A stretch of DNA of 64,000 nucleotides from an uncultured Parabacteroides sp. (GCF_947855115.1 NZ_CANTZW010000014.1:47495-111494), one strand, 5' to 3'. Shown: positions 17,778 through 26,638, counted from the first letter of the stretch. Numbers and translations are program-made. Notes: generated from the letters alone by a model not told the origin.

Positions 17778-18395
17778 ATGAAATATTCTAAAGGTTGGGG
17801 AGCAGTGTTAATCATAATACTGCTCCTTCTTCTTGACCAAGCGCTGAAAATATGGATTAAGACCCATATGCAGTTGCATGAGAGTATAGAGATAACCCCG
17901 TGGTTTTATCTTTATTTTACCGAGAATCCGGGTATGGCATTCGGTATAGAAGTGATCGGGAAATTATTCCTTTCTATATTCCGTATCGTGGCTGTATTGT
18001 TTATCGGATATTATTTGTATAAGCTGGTTAAAGAGAATTATAAATTCGGTTTTATTGCTTGTATTTCTTTGGTTTTTGCGGGAGCGGTGGGTAATATAAT
18101 CGACTCTATATTTTATGGCGTGATCTTCGACCATAGTTTCGGGCAACTTGCTACATTTATGCCGGAAGGAGGAGGTTACGCTTCTTGGCTGCATGGAAAG
18201 GTGGTGGATATGTTCTATTTTCCATTGATAGAGACTGTATTTCCGGATTGGGTCCCGATCTGGGGGGGGCAAGAGTTCATATTCTTTCGTCCTATCTTTA
18301 ATTTGGCAGATTCGGCGATTTGCGTGGGAGTTTTCCTTTTGTTAATATTTTATCGGCATACTTTGTCGGCTAGCCTTTCGAAAGAGGAGAAATAA
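17778..18395 (+). CDS. lspA: Lipoprotein signal peptidase II
   Basis: LspA is the inner-membrane aspartyl protease that cleaves prolipoprotein signal peptides before the lipidated cysteine. The 205-residue protein has four hydrophobic segments and the conserved boxes ENPGMAFG (about residues 52-59), GAVGNIIDS (first catalytic Asp) and FNLADSAI (second catalytic Asp). It is somewhat longer than the E. coli enzyme, with an insertion before the VVDMFYFP segment, as is usual in Bacteroidota. The gene begins on the base after the DksA-like stop codon and ends on the base before the DUF4296 start, so translation is coupled. At least seven lipoproteins encoded in this window would be its substrates. 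Confidence 0.95.
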   Translation: MKYSKGWGAVLIIILLLLLDQALKIWIKTHMQLHESIEITPWFYLYFTENPGMAFGIEVIGKLFLSIFRIVAVLFIGYYLYKLVKENYKFGFIACISLVFAGAVGNIIDSIFYGVIFDHSFGQLATFMPEGGGYASWLHGKVVDMFYFPLIETVFPDWVPIWGGQEFIFFRPIFNLADSAICVGVFLLLIFYRHTLSASLSKEEK

Positions 18396-19178
18396 ATGCG
18401 AAGAAAATTACGGACATATAGTATGGCTTTGTTGGCCGCGACATTGCTGGCTGCGTGTAGTAAAGTTCCGGATGGTATTCTGTCGGAGAAAAAGATGCAG
18501 AGTGTCTTGACGGATATGTTGCTGGCAGAAGCAATGGTGAATGTGGATTATAATACTTATAAGTCCGATACCATGAAGTTTGCGTTGTATGAATCTGTAT
18601 TCCGTAAGCATGATATTACACAGGCGGTTTATGATAGTTCGTTGGTGTGGTATGGTCGTAATTTGGATATTTACATGGAGGTATACAACCGGGTCTTGGC
18701 CGACCTTAATGAACGAATCAATAACCTTGGGGATGTGCAAGCGGATGCGGCTCCTGTATCGAACCGGGATTCCGTGAATATTTGGCCCCGCCGTTCTTTT
18801 TTGGTCTTGTCTCCTGTCTCTGTTTTTAATGGGGTGACTTTTGATATACGTCCGGAAACCAGTTACTCTTCGGGAAGTAGTTTTGTGTTGGGTATGCGTG
18901 TATGGGGATTGGACGATAAGATGGCTTATAAACCGGAAGTCCGTTTAAGTGCGGACCAAGGAGATACGATCTTGACGGTCAATAATAAGATCGCCGAAGA
19001 CGGCTATCACGAGACGATCCTTAAGACTGTACCTACCAAGAAAGTAAAACGAGTGTTTGGATATATCCGTATGGATAATATGGATACGACTTATTATAAG
19101 GTGTATATCGATAGCTTAAACTTGATGAAATATAACTATGGAAAGGAGTTTGCCGGGCTTAAGGACTCTATTAAATGA
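18396..19178 (+). CDS. DUF4296 lipoprotein
   Basis: A 260-residue lipoprotein with a signal peptide and lipobox LAAC (Cys21). The segment KVPDGILSEKKMQSVLTDML, after the cysteine, is the DUF4296 signature. The family is confined to Bacteroidota and has no established function. The C-terminal half (about residues 135-255) looks beta-rich. The gene starts immediately after the lspA stop and is therefore coupled to the peptidase that matures it. Its last codons overlap the next reading frame by 4 bases if that frame used its most upstream ATG. Confidence 0.85.
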   Translation: MRRKLRTYSMALLAATLLAACSKVPDGILSEKKMQSVLTDMLLAEAMVNVDYNTYKSDTMKFALYESVFRKHDITQAVYDSSLVWYGRNLDIYMEVYNRVLADLNERINNLGDVQADAAPVSNRDSVNIWPRRSFLVLSPVSVFNGVTFDIRPETSYSSGSSFVLGMRVWGLDDKMAYKPEVRLSADQGDTILTVNNKIAEDGYHETILKTVPTKKVKRVFGYIRMDNMDTTYYKVYIDSLNLMKYNYGKEFAGLKDSIK

Positions 19179-19198
19179 TTTTTTTATTTACCCTTATT

Positions 19199-19528
19199 AT
19201 GAGAAGAGTGGCCGCTCATTACGTTTGGTGTAAGCAAGTCTATCGTATGCATTATATTGAGCTGGATGATGAGGGGGCATTTTGTGGTATTTATCCCTTG
19301 AATGAGGAGATTGCCGGAACTGCGTTTTATGATGGAGTGCTGGTGCCGGTTCTTTCCTCGGAACCGGCGATCTGTTTTAAGCAAGTAGTGGAATTTTGGC
19401 CGGCGTTGACTGAAAAGATTATATGTGGGTGTCCGGTCTCTATATATCGTTTAAGCGGGATTCCCTTGGCGTCTGCGAAACTCGGCGCAGACTACGGCTG
19501 TAGCGATGGCCACATTGAGAGACTCTGA
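19199..19528 (+). CDS. Conserved hypothetical protein, about 109 residues
   Basis: A small protein beginning MRRVAAHYVW and containing YIELDDEG and EEIAGTAFYDGVLVPV. I recognise it as a short conserved Bacteroidota protein of unknown function but cannot name a family. The ATG at 19199 is preferred because the strand-rich core starts there; an upstream ATG at 19175 overlaps the DUF4296 stop. It is the last gene of the lspA operon. Its final 26 codons overlap, tail to tail, the end of the trmH-like gene (78 bp), an unusual arrangement if both are real. Confidence 0.6.
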   Translation: MRRVAAHYVWCKQVYRMHYIELDDEGAFCGIYPLNEEIAGTAFYDGVLVPVLSSEPAICFKQVVEFWPALTEKIICGCPVSIYRLSGIPLASAKLGADYGCSDGHIERL

Positions 19529-20218
19529 GGTGTCTCTTCCTTCCGGATAATTCGGGATATACAGTTTCTCGTTTATTAAAGCCTCGATAGCGGGGCGTAT
19601 ACCGTTTCCTTCATTACCCATTATCAAGATACCATTTTCGGACAAGGTTTTCTCGTATAGGTTTTCCCCGTCTAGAAAAGTACCATATAGAGGAATTGCT
19701 TGGGTGGATTGAGTTTGCAAGAATATTTCCAGATCTGTATAATGTATTTTTACGTGAGCGAGCGCACCCATAGTCGCTTGTACGGCTTTAGGGCCGAAAG
19801 CGTCGGCGGTATCTTTGCTGCATACGATATGGGATATTCCAAACCAGTCCGCTAACCGGATGATCGTACCTAAATTACCAGGATCTTGAATTCCATCTAA
19901 AGCAAGGATAAGTTCCTTCTCCGGTGTTATCTCCGTTATGTCCCAATCCGGGCGCTTGAAGATAGCGAGTACATCTTGAGGATTTTTCAGAAAGCTGGCT
20001 TTGCGAATATCGTCTTCCTCGGCTACCAATAATTCCTTGGCAGGAATATCGCCTTGTGTGGCCATCCATGATGGCTTGGCTATTAATAACTCGCATTCGA
20101 AAGCCGGCAACATATCAGCTACCAATTTATTCCCCTCGGCTACGAAAACATTATTCTCATTCCGGAACTTCTTTAATTCCAGAGAACGGATGTATTTGAC
20201 TTTGGCCTTACTTAGCAT
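19451..20218 (-). CDS. TrmH/SpoU-family RNA 2'-O-methyltransferase
   Basis: A 255-residue SPOUT-class methyltransferase that would use S-adenosylmethionine to methylate a ribose 2'-OH in rRNA or tRNA. The N-terminal substrate-binding domain starts with VKYIRSLELKKFRNENNVFV. The knotted catalytic domain shows DGIQDPGNLGTIIRLADW, ILIMGNEGNGI and SLNVAIATAV. The start is placed at the ATG of MLSKAKVKYIR (20218), as the 18 extra upstream residues are not family-like. CAAAAGTA at 20238-20245 is a -7 element on this strand. The gene is divergent from the TamL-like gene and convergent with the small hypothetical gene. The exact target RNA cannot be assigned. Confidence 0.9.
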   Translation of the reverse strand: MLSKAKVKYIRSLELKKFRNENNVFVAEGNKLVADMLPAFECELLIAKPSWMATQGDIPAKELLVAEEDDIRKASFLKNPQDVLAIFKRPDWDITEITPEKELILALDGIQDPGNLGTIIRLADWFGISHIVCSKDTADAFGPKAVQATMGALAHVKIHYTDLEIFLQTQSTQAIPLYGTFLDGENLYEKTLSENGILIMGNEGNGIRPAIEALINEKLYIPNYPEGRDTSESLNVAIATAVVCAEFRRRQGNPA

Positions 20219-20294
20219 CTTAGTTCTTTTTACAAAACAAAAGTACGGTAAATTCTTTAAATTCCAGTACATTCGCGATTGTAAAAAGCTTAGA

Positions 20295-22655
20295 ATGATG
20301 GATCGATCCCTACGTATATGCTATTTTATCTGTACCGTACTACTCTTGGTCTCTTGTAGTACGACCAAGTTTGTGCCGGATGGGGAATATTTGCTGGATA
20401 AGGTAAAGATCGTGTCGGATAACAAGGATTATAAATCGGCAGATTTAAAGTCTTATCTTAGGCAACAACCAAATTTTAAGGTGTTCGGTTTGATGAAATG
20501 GCAATTGTTCGTTTATGATTGGTCTGGCAAAGATGAGAAAAAATGGATCAATAAACAGTTACGTAGGATTGGTGAACCTCCGGTGGTATTGGATACGGCA
20601 TTGGTGGAGCAGTCTGCTATGGAATTAAAGCGTTTTTACATCAATAAGGGGTATGTCCATGCGGATGTAACAACGACGATTGATACGACACACCATAAGA
20701 AAGCAGTCGTTACTTATCATATAAAGGCAAATGATCCGTATAGGATTCGTAATTATACGATGAAATTCCCAGACCCTAAAATTGATAGTTTGGCACACCT
20801 GAAAGCGCCTCATCGATCTCCCTTGGCTTCAGCGTTTCGATCTTCACAAGAAGAATATAACCAATTGGTTAAGGAGGGAACTTTATTTGACCGGGATATA
20901 TTGGATAAGGAGCGGGAGCGTATTACGACCTTACTGCGTTGGAATGGGTATTATGGTTTTAACCGGGATCATTTGGGATATATCGCTGATAGTTCTTTTA
21001 ACCAGAATGTGGTGGATCTCGATATGTCCATGAAACCTTATCGGAAAGTGTTGCCTAATGGGGCGGTGGAGAATCAGCCGCATCGTCAGTATTATATTAA
21101 GGATGTAACAGTTTTAACCGATTATAATCCGATGGGGATAGGAGAGGACGCTCGTTTTTTACCCACGGATACGATGCTTAGCGCAGGGGTGAATATCATA
21201 TATGGCCGAAACGGGAAAAGTATCCGTCCGAGCGTGCTTCGGAGGAGTACTTATATTCGCCCGGGACAATTGTTTAATGAGAAGAATATAGAGCAGACTT
21301 ATTCAGCGTTCGCCTCTCTAAGGGCTTTGAGAAACGTGAATATACGTTTTACGGAGGTTGAGGAGCAAGATACGATGAAGTTGGATTGTTACATTCTTAC
21401 TTCTCCCGCAAAAATAAATACGGTAGGGGTGGATTTGGAGGGTACTAACTCTGCGGGTGATTTTGGCTTCGCTTCGAGCTTGAATTACCAACACCGGAAT
21501 TTCTTTAAAGGATCGGAGGTTTTTTCGGCACGGGTACGTGGGGCGTATGAGGCGTTATCCGGAAATAAAGCGAGTGGCTTTGGTAGCTACTGGGAATTAG
21601 GGGCTGAAGGATCAATGTTATTTCCTCGTTTTTTATTTCCTTTCTTGAGCCATGATTTCCGCCGTAGGCTGCGAGCCTCTACCGAAGCGAAAGTAAGTTA
21701 TAATTTGCAGACTCGCCCGGAGTATACGAGAGCGATCTTGTCTGGTGGATGGAGTTATATTTGGCAAGACCGGGGTAATACGCTAGCTCGCCATACGTTT
21801 AAGCTTGTGGATTTAAATTATGTATACCTGCCCGACAAGAATCCTGATTTTATTAATACGTTACCGGACTATATGGTATTGTATAACTATACGAACCATT
21901 TTATCATGAGTTCGGGATATACATATTCTTTCAATAATTATTCTCCTCAGAATCGTTTGCGGAATACGCATTCTTTACGTGCGTCTGTTGAGATTGCGGG
22001 AAATTTGTTGAGCGCTTTCTCGCATCTTACGGGAGCGAAGAAAAATGATTCCGGCTATTATGAGTTATTTGGCACGGAATATGCGCAATACGTGAAACTC
22101 GACTTTGATTTTAGTAAGGGAATCGTATTGGATAGCCGTAATAAATTGGCGTTTCATGTGGGGGTAGGTGTCGGAATGGCTTACGGTAACTCGGATTATT
22201 TACCTTTTGAACGGGCCTATTTCTCTGGGGGAGCGAATAGTGTGCGTGGGTGGTCTGTACGTGGGCTAGGCCCGGGTAGTATGAAAGTTACGGATTCGAC
22301 TTCTTTTGCCCTTCGATCTGGGGATATCCGATTAGATTTGAATTTGGAATATCGTACGAAACTTTTCTGGAAGTTTGAGTTGGCCGCTTATGTGGATGCC
22401 GGTAATGTTTGGACCCGGAATGTCTCTGATGAGCGAGGTAAGGCTGGTAATTTTGACTTCTCCCGTTTTTATAAGGAGATCGCCGTATCTTATGGTTTGG
22501 GGCTCCGTCTGGATTTCGATTTCTTCTTGCTTCGTTTGGATACGGGCTTTAAGGCTTATGACCCTCAGGAGAGAAAGTCTAGGCGTTGGGCGATAACCCG
22601 TCCTAATTTCAATGATAATTTCGCCTTACATTTTGCCGTAGGCTATCCATTCTGA
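20295..22655 (+). CDS. TamL-like Omp85 outer-membrane lipoprotein (BamA/TamA family)
   Basis: A 786-residue Omp85 protein with a lipoprotein signal: the lipobox ends at Cys21 (LLVSC) and STTKFVPDGEYLL follows. POTRA-like repeats occupy about residues 25-390 (FNEKNIEQTYSAFASLRALR in the last one). The C-terminal barrel has the D15 signature FSGGANSVRGW and ends in GYPF. Lipidated TamA relatives in Bacteroidota are called TamL and are believed to work with TamB in outer-membrane assembly. No tamB gene is adjacent here. The frame is open back to 20001, but that part overlaps trmH antisense and lacks signal-peptide features, so the start is set at the paired ATGs 20295/20298. Confidence 0.88.
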   Translation: MMDRSLRICYFICTVLLLVSCSTTKFVPDGEYLLDKVKIVSDNKDYKSADLKSYLRQQPNFKVFGLMKWQLFVYDWSGKDEKKWINKQLRRIGEPPVVLDTALVEQSAMELKRFYINKGYVHADVTTTIDTTHHKKAVVTYHIKANDPYRIRNYTMKFPDPKIDSLAHLKAPHRSPLASAFRSSQEEYNQLVKEGTLFDRDILDKERERITTLLRWNGYYGFNRDHLGYIADSSFNQNVVDLDMSMKPYRKVLPNGAVENQPHRQYYIKDVTVLTDYNPMGIGEDARFLPTDTMLSAGVNIIYGRNGKSIRPSVLRRSTYIRPGQLFNEKNIEQTYSAFASLRALRNVNIRFTEVEEQDTMKLDCYILTSPAKINTVGVDLEGTNSAGDFGFASSLNYQHRNFFKGSEVFSARVRGAYEALSGNKASGFGSYWELGAEGSMLFPRFLFPFLSHDFRRRLRASTEAKVSYNLQTRPEYTRAILSGGWSYIWQDRGNTLARHTFKLVDLNYVYLPDKNPDFINTLPDYMVLYNYTNHFIMSSGYTYSFNNYSPQNRLRNTHSLRASVEIAGNLLSAFSHLTGAKKNDSGYYELFGTEYAQYVKLDFDFSKGIVLDSRNKLAFHVGVGVGMAYGNSDYLPFERAYFSGGANSVRGWSVRGLGPGSMKVTDSTSFALRSGDIRLDLNLEYRTKLFWKFELAAYVDAGNVWTRNVSDERGKAGNFDFSRFYKEIAVSYGLGLRLDFDFFLLRLDTGFKAYDPQERKSRRWAITRPNFNDNFALHFAVGYPF

Positions 22656-22683
22656 TTTCAATATGCAAAAAACACACTAAAAG

Positions 22684-22714
22684 TTTGCGGGAAAAAGAAA
22701 AATTCTTACCTTTG
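22684..22714 (+). promoter_or_regulatory. Consensus promoter of tRNA-Arg
   Basis: TTTG at 22684-22687, a 19-bp spacer and TACCTTTG at 22707-22714: an exact match to the Bacteroidota consensus, with the tRNA starting 18 bases later. Confidence 0.8.
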
Positions 22715-22732
22715 CACCACGAAAATAAGGAT

Positions 22733-22806
22733 GGTCAGGTAGCTCAGCTGGATAGAGCAACAGCCTTCTAAGCTGTGGGTCCTGGGTTCGAATCCCAGCC
22801 CGATCA
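22733..22806 (+). tRNA. tRNA-Arg (anticodon TCT)
   Basis: A 74-base cloverleaf. The D stem is GCTC/GAGC, the anticodon stem ACAGC/GCTGT has the loop CTTCTAA (anticodon TCT, reading AGA), and the T arm is CTGGG-TTCGAAT-CCCAG. CCA is not encoded. The acceptor stem GGTCAGG/CCCGATC has an A-C mismatch at position 5:68 and a G-T pair at 2:71. It is transcribed alone between a consensus promoter and an intrinsic terminator. Confidence 0.95.
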
Positions 22807-22807
22807 C

Positions 22808-22840
22808 AAGGGAGATTCTAAAAAGAGTCTCCCTTTTTTG
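22808..22840 (+). terminator. Intrinsic terminator of tRNA-Arg
   Basis: AAGGGAGA (22808-22815) pairs with TCTCCCTT (22828-22835), with the inner TCT/AGA pairs extending the stem, followed by a run of T residues. Confidence 0.9.
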
Positions 22841-22903
22841 TTATGATCAACTGCCTGTTTTCTTTTTTAGCTGGTTTTCGATCGTTGTGTACTGTTTTTT
22901 TAA

Positions 22904-23023
22904 TTGAGGATTCGATCCGCACCCACTTTAACGATCTTCAAGAAAGGCGAGATCGTTTGGCTATCGTCCGGTGTGATGGATTACGGAAGCCTCTTGCGGA
23001 GGTACAAAACGATATCGGTTAAA
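22904..23023 (+). pseudogene. Thioredoxin-like C-terminal fragment
   Basis: About 40 codons in one frame read LRIRSAPTLTIFKKGEIVW and then SSGVMDYGSLLRRY. The SAPT segment matches the cis-proline loop of thioredoxins, and FKKGE...SSGVMDYGSL fits the last two strands and helix. The CxxC active site and N-terminal half are missing, a stop lies just upstream at 22901, and the fragment runs antisense into the end of the YfcC gene. It appears to be a decayed remnant next to the tRNA. The call rests on short similarity by eye. Confidence 0.5.
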
Positions 23024-24602
23024 AGCCGTTCATCGGGATCAATACCGTTGGGATCAGTAGAAGGAATCCGAGGATCACTAGGACAAGGATAAACTTCCAT
23101 ACCCATTTGAACCATTTATCGTAAGGGATACGGCTTACTCCTAGAACCGCTATCAAGACACCGGATGTGGGAGTTATCAGGTTCGTGAAACCATCACCAA
23201 ACTGAAAGGCCATGACGGTGGCTTGCTTGGATAAGCCGATCAACTCCGAGAATGGGGCCATGATAGGCATGGTAAGGGCGGCCTTGGCACTTCCGGAAGG
23301 AATAACTAGATTGATAAGCGTTTGAATAACATACATCATCCCGACCGTGGCTACTTGTCCTAATCCTTCCATACCTTTCGCCAAGTTGAAGAGGATCGTA
23401 TCGATTACCTTGCCATCTTGTAGGATTACGATAATGCCTCCGGCTAATCCAACGACCAAGGCTGCACTCATGATATCCTTGCAACCCTCTAAGAAAAGTT
23501 TCACAAGCTCATTTGGATTACGTCCATTAGCTATTCCCGCCGTAATACCTAAGGCGAAGAATAAAGTAGCTATTTCCATAATGTACCAACCGTAGCCCAT
23601 TACGCCTGTAATCAAAAAAAAGATTGTGAAGAATAAAAGGTTCAATATGTACAGGTGTACGGTTTTTCGTAGGGTGAATATAGAGCAGATCACGAAAGCT
23701 GCACTAAGGACCGGGATTAAAGGCAGTCCATCGATAACGCTATTTCCTATTTTTAAAGAAGTTTGAGGATAATAGATCGAGAAGATAGCTAATATGATTG
23801 CCAATAGGACAAAACTGACCCATGCGGCTTTCGGGGTTCTGTACACGATTTCCAAGGAACTGGTACTATGCAAATCTCTCCAGTATTGATCATCTTCATA
23901 GACTGGAGACAATAGAGGATTCTTTTTTACTTTGGCGGCATAACGCAGTATCCATGTAAAACCTACCGCATTGATAATACACCAGCAAATGATACGATAC
24001 TCGATACCGGAGAAAAGGGGAATCCCTGCCAAGCCTTGCGCTATACCGATCGTGAAAGGGTTTAATATCGCCCCGGCAAAACCTAATCCCGCCGCCACGA
24101 AAACCATACATACACCGGTTATAGAGTCGTACCCCATGGATATTGCCATCGGGACTAAGACCAGACAAAAAGCGATGGTCTCCTCGCTCATCCCGAATAC
24201 AGCCCCGAATATACTGAAAAGTAGCATGATGGCGGTCAATAAGAAATTATCTACACCTATTTTGCGAAGAATCGGGTTATTCTCCATTTTGCGTGCTTTC
24301 CGCAGGAAACTGACTGTTCCTATATCAAATGCCTTACTATCGTTCACGATCCAGAATGCCCCTCCGATGATAAGGATAAAGACGATGATATCTGCCTTGT
24401 CTACGAATCCTTTATAAAAGGCAGAGAGTACTTCCCATGTTTGGGGTACACTTTCTACGGATTCATATACAACTGTCCGTTCCCCGTTGGGGCCGAGACT
24501 TTCTGTATATTGCCCGCCGGGAATAATCCATGTCAATGCGGCGCAGAATAAGATGATATAAAAAATAATTACATAGGTGTGGGGGATTTGTCTCTTTCTC
24601 AT
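23019..24602 (-). CDS. YfcC-family inner-membrane permease
   Basis: A 527-residue polytopic transporter with about 12 hydrophobic segments. It begins RKRQIPHTYVIIFYIILF and has WIIPGGQY, typical of the YfcC/ArcD2-like branch of the IT superfamily, with conserved FGMSEETIAF and NLVIPSGSAKAALTMPIM segments. Relatives move basic amino acids or C4-dicarboxylates; the substrate here is undetermined. The start codon overlaps the rmuC stop by 4 bases (ATGA), so it is translationally coupled behind rmuC. The 3' end overlaps the antisense thioredoxin fragment by a few bases. Confidence 0.85.
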   Translation of the reverse strand: MRKRQIPHTYVIIFYIILFCAALTWIIPGGQYTESLGPNGERTVVYESVESVPQTWEVLSAFYKGFVDKADIIVFILIIGGAFWIVNDSKAFDIGTVSFLRKARKMENNPILRKIGVDNFLLTAIMLLFSIFGAVFGMSEETIAFCLVLVPMAISMGYDSITGVCMVFVAAGLGFAGAILNPFTIGIAQGLAGIPLFSGIEYRIICWCIINAVGFTWILRYAAKVKKNPLLSPVYEDDQYWRDLHSTSSLEIVYRTPKAAWVSFVLLAIILAIFSIYYPQTSLKIGNSVIDGLPLIPVLSAAFVICSIFTLRKTVHLYILNLLFFTIFFLITGVMGYGWYIMEIATLFFALGITAGIANGRNPNELVKLFLEGCKDIMSAALVVGLAGGIIVILQDGKVIDTILFNLAKGMEGLGQVATVGMMYVIQTLINLVIPSGSAKAALTMPIMAPFSELIGLSKQATVMAFQFGDGFTNLITPTSGVLIAVLGVSRIPYDKWFKWVWKFILVLVILGFLLLIPTVLIPMNGF

Positions 24603-25870
24603 GATTCTGTTTTCTCGTCTTCTTCAGTTAATATTCCGATCTCGGGAAGGATGGCCCGGGCCTCACGGTCACTAAGTGTATCCACGTCCTTAAGCTTGCG
24701 TTGGATGGCCCGGGTACGGGTGCCTAGGACCTCTTCGATTTGCCCGCTGGCGGTTTGCAGGTTCTTTTGGGCCTTCTCGAGCATACCGCCTACTTTTTCG
24801 AATTCTTTCTTTACGGCCCCTAAGATAGTCCAGACCTCGCCTGAGTGTTTTTGGATCGCCAAGGTACGGAAACCCATTTGCAAACTGTTTAATATGGCTG
24901 CGAGAGTGGTGGGGCCTGTTACGACTACCTTATAATTTCGTTGCAAATCCTCCAATAATGCGGAGCGACGTACAACCTCGGCGTAGATACCCTCGAATGG
25001 CAAGAACATAATACCGAAATCAGTCGTGGCGGGCGGTGCCAGATACTTGTCCGAAATATCTTTTGCCATTTTTTTGATCGTGGTCTCCAGCAATTTCCCG
25101 GCTGCCTCTATCGCTTGGGGATCTGCTGCGTCGTAGGCATCTAAGAGTTGTTCATATACATCTTTCGGAAATTTTGCGTCTATGGGAAGATATACGAAGT
25201 CTCGGGCGTCATCCTTTCCGGGGAGCTTGACGGCGAATTCCACGACAGCGTCCGATCCTTTGCGAGTACGGACATTCGCCTCGTATTGCTCAGGGGCCAA
25301 TAGCTGCTCCAATAACATACTGAGTTGGATTTCCCCGATATTTCCCCGGGTTTTTACATTACTGAGTACCCGTTTCAAGCCTCCTACGTCTTGCGCTAAA
25401 GTCTGCATCTCGCCTAGCCCTTTCTGTACGCTCTCTAATTGCTCGGTGACTAAACGGAAAGATTGCCCGATACGATCATTCAATGTCTTTTGAAGTTTCT
25501 CGTCTACGGTAACCCGGATCTCTTCCAGTCTCTTTTCCGTGTTATCTACTAATCTCTGTTGGCGTTCATCCAAGGCGGTGAACTTTTCTTTCTGCAGTCG
25601 GTTAAAAGAATCAATCCCGCGTTCGAAAGCTTCCTTGAACTCATTCATGGAATGAGCCAGTTCTTCCCGGTTGTCTTTCGCTACTAAACGGCTCTCTTCC
25701 CGGTTCAGGCGGAAGTCTTCCCTGAAATTTTTCTCGATACGGTCGAACGAGCGTTGTATCTCGTTTAATAACTTTTCCAAGTCCTCTATGTTATTCTTTA
25801 ATTGCTTAGGACGCAAAAGGATTTGCGTCACAATAATTATAAGAAATCCACCGATAATAATCCACTCCAT
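24599..25870 (-). CDS. rmuC: DNA recombination protein RmuC
   Basis: A 423-residue RmuC homologue. An N-terminal membrane anchor (WIIIGGFLIIIVTQILL) is followed by a long coiled coil (about residues 28-150, rich in E, K, R and L). The nuclease-like RmuC core contains GNIGEIQLSMLLEQLL, YLPIDAKFPKDVYEQL and the FLPFEGIYAEVVRR strand. RmuC limits rearrangements at inverted repeats; from memory, newer work links it to anti-phage or topoisomerase-related roles. It is the first gene of a two-gene unit with the YfcC permease, with which it shares a 4-base overlap but no obvious function. Confidence 0.93.
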   Translation of the reverse strand: MEWIIIGGFLIIIVTQILLRPKQLKNNIEDLEKLLNEIQRSFDRIEKNFREDFRLNREESRLVAKDNREELAHSMNEFKEAFERGIDSFNRLQKEKFTALDERQQRLVDNTEKRLEEIRVTVDEKLQKTLNDRIGQSFRLVTEQLESVQKGLGEMQTLAQDVGGLKRVLSNVKTRGNIGEIQLSMLLEQLLAPEQYEANVRTRKGSDAVVEFAVKLPGKDDARDFVYLPIDAKFPKDVYEQLLDAYDAADPQAIEAAGKLLETTIKKMAKDISDKYLAPPATTDFGIMFLPFEGIYAEVVRRSALLEDLQRNYKVVVTGPTTLAAILNSLQMGFRTLAIQKHSGEVWTILGAVKKEFEKVGGMLEKAQKNLQTASGQIEEVLGTRTRAIQRKLKDVDTLSDREARAILPEIGILTEEDEKTES

Positions 25871-25960
25871 CTGTTTTTAATTTTGACGTCAAAGATAGGT
25901 AATCTGCATTTTGTAATAGTAGTTAAATAGAGTTAAACAGGGGAACATTGTTTATTTTCG

Positions 25961-25993
25961 TTTGTTTTATCGACAGAAAGCTGCTTATATTTG
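25961..25993 (+). promoter_or_regulatory. Promoter of tpx
   Basis: TTTG at 25961-25964, a 21-bp spacer and TATATTTG at 25986-25993, with about 41 bases of leader before the tpx ATG. It matches the Bacteroidota consensus. Confidence 0.7.
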
Positions 25994-26034
25994 TGCAGCC
26001 AACTTAAGTAAGAATATTTAATTTACATACAAAG

Positions 26035-26535
26035 ATGGCAAAAGTAACATTAAAAGGTAACGAAATTAATACGAACGGCGAATTGCCGAAAGTCGGGGTA
26101 GAAGCTCCGGACTTTAAAGGTGTAAAAAGTGATTTATCCGAGTTATCGTTAAGCGACTTAAAAGGAAAGAAAGTTGTAATAAATGTTTTCCCGAGTTTGG
26201 ATACAAGCGTATGTGCGGCCTCGGTAAGACGTTTCAATAAAGAAGCCGCTTCACATCCGGATACGGTGGTATTAGCTGTTTCTAAAGATTTACCTTTTGC
26301 GCATGGACGTTTCTGTACTACGGAAGGTATTGATAAAGTGATTACGTTGTCAATGTTCCGGTGTTCATGTTTCGAGGATAAGTACGGGATGCTTCTGGTA
26401 GACGGTCCGCTGAAAGGGTTATTAGCCCGTGGTGTGATAGTAGTCGATGAGGCAGGTAAGGTGGTTTATGAGGAACTCGTTCCCGAGATTACTACCGAGC
26501 CAAATTACGATGCGGCTTTGGCTGCGTTGAAATAA
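26035..26535 (+). CDS. tpx: Thiol peroxidase (2-Cys peroxiredoxin, Tpx type)
   Basis: A 166-residue periplasm-independent Tpx that reduces hydroperoxides using thioredoxin. The peroxidatic cysteine is Cys60 in FPSLDTSVCAASVRRFN. The resolving cysteine is Cys94 in FAHGRFCTTEG, matching E. coli Cys61 and Cys95. Two further cysteines (110 and 112, FRCSCFED) are not part of the usual mechanism and are worth noting. DGPLKGLLARGVIV and EITTEPNYDAAL complete the family pattern. Length is normal. It is monocistronic, with its own promoter and a GC-rich terminator, as expected for an oxidative-stress gene in an anaerobe. No OxyR site was identified. Confidence 0.95.
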   Translation: MAKVTLKGNEINTNGELPKVGVEAPDFKGVKSDLSELSLSDLKGKKVVINVFPSLDTSVCAASVRRFNKEAASHPDTVVLAVSKDLPFAHGRFCTTEGIDKVITLSMFRCSCFEDKYGMLLVDGPLKGLLARGVIVVDEAGKVVYEELVPEITTEPNYDAALAALK

Positions 26536-26583
26536 ATGTAGTAGATTATTGTTTTTCATTGGTTAAAGTTAAGGGTTAGTGTA

Positions 26584-26622
26584 GGAGGCCGTCGGATGTG
26601 AATCCCGCGGCCTCCGTATTTT
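26584..26622 (+). terminator. Intrinsic terminator of tpx
   Basis: GGAGGCCG (26584-26591) pairs with CGGCCTCC (26608-26615), followed by GTATTTTT. Confidence 0.85.
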
Positions 26623-26638
26623 TAATACAAGCTATTAT

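Noticed and set aside
20001..20294. 98-codon N-terminal extension of the TamL-like frame
   Set aside because: It is antisense to the trmH gene and lacks signal features; a proper lipoprotein signal begins at 20295.
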